DNA of 64,000 nucleotides, from the NCBI RefSeq assembly GCF_003672135.1, contig NC_039508.1:5394001-5458000 (forward strand), written 5' to 3'. This DNA is from Ooceraea biroi. Its lineage: Eukaryota; Arthropoda; Insecta; Hymenoptera; Formicidae. This document shows positions 13,201 through 24,665 of this stretch, piece after piece (position 1 is the stretch's first letter; each line of letters opens with the position of its first letter). The position numbers and the translations under genes are program-made. The notes beneath the pieces were generated by a model. The model was not told the DNA's origin. It saw only the letters and a program-made list of their open reading frames with translations, and did no database searches.

Positions 13201-16200
13201 CTGCGCGTAACGAGGCCGCCGGCATCGATCACGGGCGATCACACCGCCGTGCTTATCGTAATTATTACGGGGCGGGGCCCCGAGTAATTGTGAGATCACC
13301 GTCCTGTCTCTCTCTTTTTCTTTCCCTCTTCGAATCATACACACCGGCACAACGCGCCGGGAGGGACAGCGTCCGACACGCAAATGCGTCGACCATCCGC
13401 TTCCGCGGAAACGCCGCTTCCTTCGGCGACTTCCACGTGCGATGCTCGCTCTATCGATCCTTGATGGAATAGATTCACCGCGGACATGACGACGTGGAAG
13501 CGAAATTACTTTTTTATTTTTTTTATTCTTTTATTTTTTAGTTTTTTATTTTTATTTTCCGATATTTGTGGTAAGACCAAGGAAGAGACTGGTATCTGTT
13601 GTTTAACGCGGGTTGCGTTGGAAAAATGAAAAGCAGAAAAAACATTACTGATCGTCTCGAGTGTCATTTAAAATATTTGGCTGTTGATAAAATTGCGAGG
13701 TATGCCTTAGCGCGGCGATAAGTCGAAAAGCCTTTCGTCAATCTCGTTGCAGAATATTGCATAACGTCCGACTGAAGAACCACGTGGATACGCTCGGCTT
13801 AATGCCCCATTCCCATTGTCCTTCGCTAGCTTTGCTATTAAGTAGCGGGCCCGCGAGCATAAACGCCGGTGACATCACGTCCAATTTCGAACCACGTACT
13901 CGTGCGCCGGCAGGAAAAAGCAGCGCTGGCGTCATTAGAAACGTGTCGAGATAATTACTGATCGATCTGTATCGACCGAATGATACTTGACGCCAGCGGC
14001 CTGTGCGCTGAAAATCAGCTGTCTCTCTGCTGCTGCATCTCTCTCGTTGCACGCGTCGACAAGAAGCATCATCGCGTTGCACTCAAGTATTTATAACGCA
14101 GAAGACAAGTGACCTCATCGCGCAATTAGCTAAATCTGATCACTAAACTCATTACTCGGGGTCAGGCCTCAGTCGAGATTTCCCCGACAAGTTGCAATTG
14201 ATCGCGACGGAATTCATTTCGATTCCGTGAATCAGGAAATAGAGAGATCCGGATACATGGCGCGACTTACTAATCGCCTTAACCCAGACCCGGTACTCCC
14301 ACGATCAACCTTCAGCCTCCAATGTCAGGCCTGCTCGATCGCGGGCCGACAAGCGTGTCGTGGATGCCGAATTCGCACCTGGTAACAGGCGGACTCGCGA
14401 TATTCTGTACGCATGTCACAGGGGGTAAGCATGAGTCATGGTTATCGACCTTGATGGGTGGGTGAGTGGGTGGGTGGGTGGGTGGATGGGCGCTCGCGCG
14501 GATGCATTACCACCCCACAGGAGACATGATGGCCGACGCGGAATTTCCACAAAGAAGAATCCACGCGCGCTTCGGTCAAGCAATTGCAACAAGGGGGTTG
14601 TTGCACGAAGTTACCCTGAGTCAGAAGCACGGCCGACGGTTGAGTCATCGTCGAGGATCGATATCGTCTATGTATACCGTCGTCGCGGGGTGAGTCGCGT
14701 GCGGTTTCCATTTCTGTAAATGGTAGTCGCACACAAGCTGGCAGTTGGTCGATTGCGGTCGATGGCGGTTATCTCGGACGTAGAATGTTTATCGTACAAC
14801 TTTATAGCTGGGTGTATCAAGAGTAATTTTATGCTAAGGATAGATTTTTAAAGTAGGTAGGGGAAGCAACTCTGGGAAAATCTATAGTTTCGTTGACTAA
14901 CATATGTATAATTTAAACAAGAGATTATAACGTAATATTATCTGGATTAAAATCGTGAGAATTATGAATAAAAAGTGAAAGTTGACATTTAGTCGCATTA
15001 TCACGGCGTTTTAATAAAATTGGATAGAAAAAAATTGAATGTAGCGACTGAAGAGACAATCGACTCAGACTGATGAACACGCCACATAGACCTTGCCTCG
15101 CCTGGCACTTTATTGATCCTAAGAAGGTGAACGACAACCGATACACTTAAATGCTTCCGCGGGCGTATGCCTTCGTTCATTTGTCTCATTACTGACGTAA
15201 GCGAATTCTAGTCTGAAAGTATTATTACATGAGGACTATGGAGTCTCTAAAAGATTTTAAGTATATATTAGTAAGTCCGTTAGTAAGTAATTTTCTCAAT
15301 TCGATGCCTAAGAATTAATACGTCCGGTTTAATATATTTATTTTTTCTAATTTACATAAAAAAATGTATGCGTAGAAATATCGCGACATTGTTAGTTTTT
15401 CTTTGCACAACAGAAAAGGAGACAGTATAATAAAATTGCATTTTAAACACATACTTAAATACATGTCACGTGCACGAAAGACAAAAACCGCACTGACAAT
15501 CAGCAGCGAAATCGTACGACTCGCTTCTACCTCTACTGCGTTTTTGGAGATACTGAGGGCTTTGGTTCATATTCAGGCCAAGATTTTGACGCACAGCCAC
15601 TTTCTCGCTGGATCGAACGATACGGAGACTCGAAAACAGATGACAATGTCTGCATGTCTACCGTAAATGGCATCGTTTTCCGCTATAGAGGCCGTCAGCA
15701 TGTCGCGATGACGGAGGACGAAATCGGCGACTCGCTCATCTGATTCAAAGGCAGGATTGCGTGCGGCGAGAAGGAGTGCAGTCTCACGTCCTCGATTTTC
15801 CAGAAAAAGGTGGTCCAATGAAACAATAGAAAGAGACAGATGAGCGATTCATCTTTTTATATTATAAAAATTATTAAAAATATATTTATGCTACGTTGAC
15901 GTGATAGATAGACGTCAATGCAAATGTTTGCGAACTCCATGTATAACGGAGTCAAGGTTGCATTTGCGTAAATAAAATATTACGTCCCGCTGACATTATT
16001 TTTTCTTGTAATTTATCGTTTGCGTGACACAGATATTGATAATGGGTATGTGCTGCTGCGCAGCATTGTTTTTTAAATCGACCACTAAAAGTTACATAAC
16101 GCGTCATGTCGGTGCCATCGATGCCATTTAAAGGCAATAAAGGCCCCCCACTTAATAAAGAAAGGATGGAGAAGCCAGAGGTTCCACGCTGCGTGAGCAG

Positions 16201-18700
16201 TCGCCTAAAACGAGACGTTGTGTGGGCCGTACAAGGAGATCTCGTTAGTCTTACTAGTCTTTTGTACAATGCCACATCGGCGAAATGCAGAGCGCGGAGC
16301 AATCCAAATCCAGAGTGATCCATCGTGAGACATCCGATTGTTGGAAATGAAAGGAATCAAATTAAATCACAAATCATAAATAACGTTGGACGCATTCGTG
16401 ATGCATGTACAAATTATAAAACTATCATCATTCCACTTGTCATAAATAAATTGTTATCGGAAATCACGTGTATGAATTAATGAACATCGCACAAATAAAA
16501 AAAATATATTGCAATTTATATTTGCGACGGCAAAGCACGCGACTACGCCCACATGCGAAGTCAGACAGCCAAAGTAACCCGAAATTCACAGAATAAAACT
16601 GATTAATTTATCGTGCCCGTCGTATGCCGGCAGCATCGTAACTTTCGTTGGTTTCCGTACGATTCTCGCGAGGAACGAGATGGCTCGGTGTGTTTTATCG
16701 TTATGGTCCTCGAGATTAAGAACCGAGGATTTTCGTACAGCACGTTTGCGGGCCCTGGCACGCTTCTCTTAAGTGTCCTCCTCCCTTGCTGTTTTCAGAG
16801 AGGTGAAAGAGAAGGAAGCGCGCGTGAGAGTTCAGAAAGGATAAAGAGGGACGCAGGTTTACTTGATCGAAACGAGAAACCACTTGTCCATATTTGGCTA
16901 CACCCGCTGCGGTCTACATTCCGTGTATTTTTTTGCTTTCTTTCGATCGACTATACGCTCCTTTGCTGCATCAGCGAACATGACCGGAGCTTGCACATTG
17001 CTCCTCTGTTTATTTTTATCACATCGACGACGTAACTTGTTTTTCTCAAAAATTCCGCGAGATTTACGCGCTGCGCCACATGTAGATTATAATTAAGTGC
17101 AAAACAATAATTAGTTTGATTACTGAATTGATAGTAAACCATTTAAGAAAAGTAATGAAATGAAGACCAATTGTTCATGAGCAACCTTATTTTTTTGTTT
17201 TGCTAAAAATAAGTTAAACACAATTTTCAGAGAATATCATGAGAGATACACCAGAGTAATTTGTAATTCGTATACGAGAAACACCCATGTGGGCACAGTG
17301 CGAAGAATCGAGACGCGCGCTACCCACACCCTGGGCAGTATAAGTCCGTACTAATTCAGCGGAAATGTAAATGTCGATATAAGAAGTGTAAAGTCGTTCG
17401 CTTTCGTGTACATAAGTAGAGGTACGCCTGCGGTGATATATTGCACATTATTTACAGCTGTTCCAGTTCTTTCATACCTGAATTTACTGAGAAAATCGTT
17501 TTCTCTTCTCCAGCATTACTGATTGCAACAAATATCAAAATCACGGAAGCATAACTAAAATAGAAATTATTACATTATGGTTAAAAAATTACATTGCGGC
17601 GTCTACAATATGATTGCAAATATAATTCCAATGTTTACACGAAATGTCTATTTAAATCATTTAAAATCGATAATCTCGTTGGATTTCATGTGAATATAAA
17701 TAATATTCAATAAATTATATACAATATTACATGTTTAATAAAAGTAATATCAGTTCCTCTTTTCTTGGCGTCATTCTTTTTTACATTTGTGCCTGTTCCC
17801 AATAGATGAAATTCGGAAAATGGTTGTATCTGCACCTATGAAAAAAATTTCGAAGTTTTATGACTTCTCACAATGAATCATCGGATACCATTTATTTTAC
17901 TTTTGCTTGCAACGTGAAAGACATAATGATAAACTGTATATATCGTGCATTTTAGCGATAAGAGAAACAAGATACACATTTTACTATTAATTACAGCGAT
18001 CTCGTAGAAGTATTATCTGGAAAGGCAGGTCGTTTGTAGCACGGATCTGGTTAAATCTAACTCAATGCATGACCGATTCGATTTTGTTGGATCAGGTTGC
18101 GAATAAAGGGCGAAAAACGTTGCCGCACGCGTTGTCCCTCTTTGGATATGAAGGCACTTGTATAATAAGTGGCACAAGACCGCTTTCTATCTGCGCGCAA
18201 AGGATTTCTCAGTATATATCTCACGAACACGGTACGTCGAGTGCCAGCATGAGATTCGTATGGACCGACATCTGATCATTACTAAGAAAGTTATTTTTTC
18301 GGATTATGATACGTTAGTGTAGGAGTGTATTGACTTGTTAGTCACCCTCTTAACATACGTACCTCAAACATCAATGGACACTTGGATCAGGCAATTTTTA
18401 TAGCACAAGCTGATTATCGAACTGTTATGAATCAAGTAGTCTTTGTATCGAAACACTCGATTAGTTATTTGTTATTTTAAGTCATAAGAGTTATTCATGT
18501 TAAATCAATGATACTGAAAAAGTAAACTTGATAGATTAATAGATTGTGGATTGTGAGAGTTCAAAGATATGCAAATATTTTGTTGTAAAGTTATCTTTTT
18601 AAATTAAATCCAATGTATTGCAAACTGTGTCGACAATTTACACATAGCACTTTTGTATTTGCGAACATACATTTTAAATTCAAATATAATTTTATACTTA
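10201..18700. other. Intergenic DNA, no gene recognised
   Basis: No exon with a recognisable protein domain is seen on either strand. The stretch alternates AT-rich parts (for example 12060-12180 and 17560-17760) with CpG-rich parts (about 12900-13450). It contains a G-rich TGGG repeat at 14454-14490. Reading frames of 100 aa or more here have low-complexity or biased composition and no splice context. Non-coding RNA genes or regulatory elements could be present but cannot be supported from the sequence alone. Confidence 0.6.
14454..14490 (+). repeat. (TGGG)n G-rich simple repeat
   Basis: Seven or more GGG-containing tetranucleotide units in a row, with GTGA and GGAT variants at the edges. 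Runs of GGG separated by one base could form a G-quadruplex on the plus strand; that is inference from the base pattern. Confidence 0.85.
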
Positions 18701-19210
18701 CTGCATAAGGAAATGCCTCGTCTTCACTTTAATAAGGTTTGAATACATTGAAATACAGCACAAAATAAGAGACACGTCATTTTATGTTAAAAGGTTCAAA
18801 CAATCTTTTCAAAAAATAGATTTTCTTCTTACTAAACGAATATTGTCAAATCGATAAATTTTAGATAAAATATTTTAAACTAAATGTTTATGACTTGCAA
18901 AGTGCTTTATAACAATGTGATTGCCGGTAATGTAATCAAATATAATCAAAACTTCCCTTTCTCCTCACTTTAGATGTTTCAATTTTTCGTTGCAGATTCT
19001 AATAAAAATAATTTTGTATACGATAATTATACTGCATTTTATTTCTTCAAACTCTCTCCATCAGTTCCTATTATACTGCTCTGTACAATAGTGCTCTTCT
19101 TCTTTTTTAATCCATATATTCAAATCTAACAAATTCCTTCCCATATTATAATATACGTATACACACATAAGTATGATTAATAGTTTTATAAAGAATTTTT
19201 CTCTCACTTT
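18701..19210. other. 3' flank of hydrolase gene A, shared with the other copies
   Basis: About 100 bases here (19021-19130) are near-copies of sequence downstream of copies B (21607-21710), C (24470-24560) and D (28178-28270). A minus-strand AATAAA (plus-strand 19038-19043) lies about 170 bases downstream of the stop of copy A; the same TTTATT is kept in C (24487-24492) and D (28194-28199). It is a plausible polyadenylation signal of the family. Confidence 0.6.
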
Positions 19211-20776
19211 TTATTCTCCCAAAAGGAAATCTGTTATCAATTTATTGAACTTCTCGGGATATTTCTGATTAGGATTATGTTTACCATTCTCAAAAATGTA
19301 TAACCTGAAATATAAGAAAAATTAATACACCATCATTGAATTATTTTCATTATTTCGAACCTATACAAATACTTTGAATCGACGATATTCTGTTTCAGAT
19401 ACTTTGACTGTTCTAGTACAGCCAACGCATCCTTTTCTCCATGAATGATGAACGTTTGACACTTTATTTTCGGTAAAGTCTGCTTGCATAAATCGCCATC
19501 CTGCTTGATGTACACCCTTAGCATATATTCTATCCACTCCGACACAATCTTTTGTATATAATCCATATTATAGACTTGTAGCAAATCGGTTATCAGTCTT
19601 TCCGACCACGTGTTGATGTCTCTTAAGCCTTGACAGAAGTATTTTTTGAAGTTAGTTAAATATGTGTCTTCTTACATTAATTCTCAATATTGAAAGAAAT
19701 ATAATCTTGCATACTTTCAAATACTTGAATCTCCTTAGAGCGTACGTATGATCTTGCACCGAGTACAATCATCTTGCGGATGCTGTCTGGATATGTGGCG
19801 GCAAGCAAAAGCGCCACGGTACCGCCATCGCACCAGCCAAGTAAGGAAAATTTTGAATAGCCCAGACTTTTCATCAGACTGTGGGCCCACGCAGCATCGC
19901 GCTGATGGAAATTATCCGGAAAAGTCCTGTCAGGTGGTCGTGATTGTCCATAACCAGGTGGATCCCATACCACTATAGTCAGCTTCTCTCTGTTCAGCTT
20001 TTCAATCTGCAGCCTGAAACTTATCCGTGTCGTTCCTGAAATATATCGTACATTCAGTTTAAGAAACAATAAATTTTACTTTACTTTACTTTTTTCGTCT
20101 AATAAGTCAACGTTTGTGCTTTGTTGCTCGAAGTTAATGAAGTCTAATAAAACTGGTAAAGTTTATTGCCATTGCGGTTGTACAATCATCGCGCGTAATT
20201 CATAACAACACAATGATAATCGGTAACAATAAAATATCATGAATAATAACAGAAAAAAGTAATCGAAATTATCTAATCAAAAAATGTTTGAGAATGAGAC
20301 GCAGTTACATTTCCTCGTACCGAGCAAGAATTAAACAACAGAAAAAACATTGTGTCTATTATTAGACAGTGTAAATGTTACGTCAGTATGTGTATTCCTC
20401 GAAACCTATTCGGAAGATGGCAACAAATACCACTCGAATGCATAAAATACGTTATCTCAATGAAAAAATTTTAAGCCATTTACCTTGCCGTTTATTATTC
20501 TACGTAATGATACAAACAATCACTCACCTAATACTCCAGCCATCAATAACACCGGATGATCGCCTGTGCCGACTCGAAGGAAATTGATGTCTACGTCGCC
20601 CACGTGTACCTTTCCTTCCTGTAAAACGTTCTATTTAACGGGATGAATCGTGACATGGCAGATTATATGCGACATGGATATGTGCCATTTTATACGGTCT
20701 GCAGACCATCTCGTCTGAGATGTTGTCACAAAAATTTTACGTATTTTACCTCCATCTCACAAGCCTTGCCTTCCAT
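19211..20776 (-). CDS. BPHL-like alpha/beta-hydrolase, copy A, nucleophile Ser replaced by Cys
   Basis: Five exons on the minus strand: 20776-20750, 20618-20528, 20035-19715, 19628-19373 and 19304-19211, giving 262 aa with no frame break and GT-AG introns. It belongs to the BPHL (valacyclovir hydrolase) family, serine hydrolases that cleave amino-acid esters. Family hallmarks are DPPGYG, SRPPDRTFP and the elbow around the nucleophile, which reads GWCDGG instead of GWSDGG (codon TGC, residue about 108). The acid (HGEKDAL, Asp about 213) and His (GKHN, about 241) are kept, so the triad reads Cys-Asp-His. The start used is an in-frame ATG nine codons before the first splice site. Upstream, sequence resembling the copy D presequence is still readable but has no ATG and follows an in-frame TAA. 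It may be an active thiol-type hydrolase, an inactive paralogue, or an early pseudogene. Exon structure is well supported; function is not. Confidence 0.8.
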
Positions 20777-21806
20777 CACTGATGATTGTCGAGTTGCTAA
20801 TGATACGAAGTGCCTTGAACATGTCTTGAACCTTCCCGATATATGTAATTTGCGAATGAGTAATTCTTACTTCGTTGAGTAAATTGCCGTCTTTATTATT
20901 AGTGTCATTATATGTAGTAACATAGCATATAAATTCTGCGTTAATGTTAGTGACGATGCTACGAAGAGATAAGAAAAAGTTTGTTTAAATTCCACAGTTT
21001 TTATAATTTATGATATATTTTTATTTTTTATGTATTAAGGTTGGTTACTCAAAGTTATTAATTTATTAGTAAACCGATAAGAGATTTATGTTTATTAGTA
21101 AAAAATAATTTATTTGTTCAATAAACATTTAGTTCATGCGAACATTTAGTTATAAGGCCATTTTTTAAATTAAATCTCTTATAGTACAAACCTAGTTGGA
21201 AATTATACGTAACATTTTTATGTTCCTGAACATTTTAGATTCAAGTATAATTGTATATTTGAGGAGGGTAAAAAAATATATTAAAACTGCATTAAGAAAT
21301 GTATTCCAATTTGATAAGCTTGGAATGTGTTGAAATATACTTCAAAATATACTTCAAAATAAGAAGTCGACATTTTTTAATAACATTTTATTTCATAGAA
21401 GATGTCAAACAACTCTTTCACAAATTGAATGTTTTCTTTCCAAGCGAATATTGTCAAAATATTAAATAATACTTAAAATTTTTGAAGTTTTATGACTAAT
21501 AATATGCTTTAATGATGTACTCAGATGTAATCAGCAAAAAGTTACCTTGCTTTTTAGTTTTGTCAGTTTAAGTTTTTGTTATAGATTCCAATGGATAATC
21601 TTGTATGCGATAAGTGCACTGTACATTATTTCTCTTCAAACTATTCCTCAATTAGTTTCTATTATATCGGTCTATACAATAGCGCGTTTTTTCTTTTTAA
21701 CTCCGTATTCTCAAATCTAACAAATTCCTCATCATATTATAATATATAAATATATATAAATATGTATAATTATGTATGGTCAATATCTTTCTAAAAAACG
21801 TTTATC
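20777..21806. other. Spacer between hydrolase copies A and B
   Basis: No gene is seen. The first about 75 bases upstream of the copy A start still resemble the presequence-coding part of copy D exon 1. Sequence near 21290-21710 is a diverged duplicate of the 3' flank of copy A (18720-19130). The remainder is AT-rich and featureless. Confidence 0.6.
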
Positions 21807-23629
21807 TCATTTTTCTAAGAGGAACTCTGTTATCACCTTGTTGAATTCCATGGAATATTGCAAGACAGCATTACTTTTTTTAAAAATGTGAATCCTATAA
21901 TACAATAAGGAAAATTAATAAATCATCATTTGCTTATTTTCATTATTCCAAATCTATAAACATACCTTGCTTTGATGATATTCAGGTGCAGATTAAATGA
22001 CTGATCTGGCATGATCAATTTATCCTTAGATTTAGAAAGGATCAATGTTGGGCACTTTATTTTCCGTAAAATATGACAGCATAAATTACCATTATCCAGG
22101 TTGTACAATGTTCGCATAGTGTCTAATCATTCCGACCAAGTCTGTCGTAAATAATTCAAATCAGGGATTTGCATCGAACAAGCCGTAGCTTTTTCTGAAT
22201 GCACGAAAGTGTCCCTTGCACCTAAATAACAATATATCACGAAGAGTTATTTTATAAAGTAAGTAAAAAACCGATTCTCTTCAGCTTCGAATACTGAAAG
22301 TAATATAAAGTATCGTACGTTCATGTTTTTTCATCTCATCCGGGTGTATGTATGATCTTGCACCGAGATCGATCATCTTGCGAATGTCCTCAGGATACTT
22401 GGCGGCGAGAAACAACGCCATGATACCGCCATCGTCTATGCCGCATAAAGAAAAGTTTGAGTAACCCAAAGTCTTCATGAGACCGTAGGCCCAAGTGGCA
22501 TCGCGGTGAAAGTAATTAGTCAGAAAAGTCCTATCGGGTGGCCGTGATTTTCCATAACCGGGGGGCTCCCATGCCACTATGGTGAACTTCTCTTTATTCA
22601 GGTTTTCAATCTGCGATTTGAAACTCGTCCATATTGTTCCTGAAACATATCGTACATTCAGTTTAAAGAACAATAAATTTTACTTCATACTACTTTCTTT
22701 TTCATGATGTTAACATTTACGTTATTTTGCTGACATTAATGCAGCTTAATAAAACTGTTGGAATCGCCCTTGCGATGATTATATACGCAATCGTCACGCA
22801 TAATTCATTACAACATCGTAATATTTGATAACTAGCGTTTCGGACCGAGCTTCGTGCGTGTGTGAATGCTTTCCGTCAATAAATGTGTGAATGCATGGGT
22901 GGATGCGTGAGTGAGTGGGTGGTAGTATAAAACTTAAAAAAACCACATAGTAACCATTTCTGAAAAATTTGCAAACTTTTGGTACCAATTTCGAGAAAAT
23001 CGGTTCATTAATCAAGGAGTAGTTCGCGGTCAGACAGACAGACAGACGGTACTTATATATATAGATTGATAACAATAAAATATCACTGAGTAATATCACA
23101 AAAAGGATAACTGAAATTATCCAGTCAAAAGAACGCAGCTTTTTAGAAATTAAAGAAAAGAGAAAACACTCTACTGTCTTTATGATTAGACAGTTCCAAT
23201 GTTACGTCGGAGCGTATGTTCATCGAGTCGAATTCAAAAGATGGGAACAAAAATATCACTAAAACATCGAGTACATAAAATGCGGTACTTCAATATATAA
23301 ACTTTGAGCCGTTTACCTTGCCATTTATTATTGTATGTGATAATACAAACGATTACTGACCTAGTGCTTCAGGCAGCAATAAAACTGGATAATCGCCCGT
23401 GCCGACTCGAACGAAATTAATTGCTACATCATCCACCTGAATCTTTCGCTCCTGTAAAAGGATCTTTTGTTTAACGGAATGGTTGGGATGAATCGTGACT
23501 TAGCAAATGATAGGTAGGCTTGATACGGATACATGTCATATCATATTCGTACTATGTAAACCGATCGAGTTTTCACGAACATTTTACCTCAAGTACAAAA
23601 GTAGGGTCCTCGCTTGCGGCGCTTGTCAT
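21807..23629 (-). pseudogene. BPHL-like hydrolase, copy B, nonsense codon and lost catalytic residues
   Basis: The five-exon BPHL structure is preserved (23629-23588, 23451-23361, 22639-22319, 22221-21966, 21894-21807; minus strand), with splice sites and exon lengths matching copy D except at the two ends. Exon 4 carries TGA where the family has Trp (context QTWSE-stop, about 22125-22136), cutting the protein before the acid and His. The nucleophile elbow reads GIDDGG, so Ser is replaced by Asp. In the last exon the GKHN/GAHN segment with the catalytic His is missing and two residues are deleted. Exons 1-3 remain open. The second intron carries a 234-bp retroelement-like insertion. The start is MTSAASEDP, with an in-frame stop shortly upstream and no mitochondrial-type presequence. 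Its state as a dead gene or a truncated expressed protein cannot be settled here. Confidence 0.85.
22832..23065 (+). mobile_element. Insertion resembling the 3' end of a non-LTR retrotransposon
   Basis: Compared with the matching intron of copy A, copy B carries 234 extra bases flanked on both sides by TTGATAA (22825-22831 and 23066-23072), a likely 7-bp target-site duplication. The insert begins ACTAGCG..., contains GAAAATCGGTTCATTAATC, and ends with repeated CAGA units and TTATATATATAGA. This style of tail is typical of 5'-truncated LINE copies in insect genomes. The family name cannot be given with certainty. Confidence 0.5.
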
Positions 23630-24665
23630 CGTCGACAACTATCAAATATCAAATCACTAAAACTGAAATCCTTTTAACCGTCTGCTGAACGTCTGTCGAA
23701 CGCTGTCCATATACGTGTAGTGTGCGACAAGCAAGTCTACCATCCTCTGCCCTATGTCCTTTATTGTGCGAAATCCAGTATCGGTTATTGTTGCCATTAC
23801 ACGTGTTGACATACCACATACGTCGTGCGTTATATTCTCTTTGCCTATTATCGTTTGAAATTAATATTACAATTAACATTAATAACGTAGCTATTAACGG
23901 AAAAGAATTTACTTTTGTTTACTTAAATTCCTTGGATTTTATAATTTCTGTAATAATATATAATTTTCTTTTTTTTAATATTGCGTATTAAACTGATTAA
24001 TGGGCTTTATTAGTAACTAGATAAGCTATTTGTATTTGTCATCTCAAAATAATTCATTTCTTCGGTTAAGTTGAAAAATCGGTCTTTCAAAGCGGCCGGG
24101 ATCATGTCTAGAAAAATCGATAGCTGAAATGAATGTTTAATGTATCCAATTGTAAACACGCAGCTCTAATGTCATATTATACAAATATACAATCACGTGA
24201 GATTATGCATGTACGTTTTTAAAAATATCTATGGTCATGGATATAGGAGAAATAAGGAGAAACATTCCCATCAAAGGATTGCATTTTACTCTTGAGGAGA
24301 GCGGTTTTCTTCTAAAGTATTATTTGATAATGATATTCTGTAGCAATTTTATATAGAATTATTGAATGTCATTTATCTTTAACTTCAAGTATATGCGCAA
24401 CAAATAATTTCCTTCCTTGGGCATCTTCATTTGTGTTCTGGATTCCAAAGAAAATGACTTTGTATTTTGTGATAATTGCACTACAATTTATTTCCCTTCA
24501 AACTCTCTCCACCAGTTTCTATTATACTGCTCTGTACAATAGCGCTCCTCTTCTTCCTTAATCTACATATCGAACAAATTCCTTACTACATTACATTATA
24601 TACACAATATATACACGTAATTATGTATGGTTAAAATAGGTTTGTAAAAAATTTTATCTCAGTTC
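23630..24665. other. Spacer between hydrolase copies B and C
   Basis: No gene is seen. From about 23880 to 24480 the sequence is a clear duplicate of about 27350-28150, the spacer upstream of copy C, interrupted there by a 98-bp insert. This shows that the duplication unit included intergenic DNA. Confidence 0.7.

Noticed and set aside
15573..15818. Minus-strand frame with an ankyrin-like stretch (GRETALLLAARN)
   Set aside because: Only one short similarity, no second repeat, no splice context; most likely chance.
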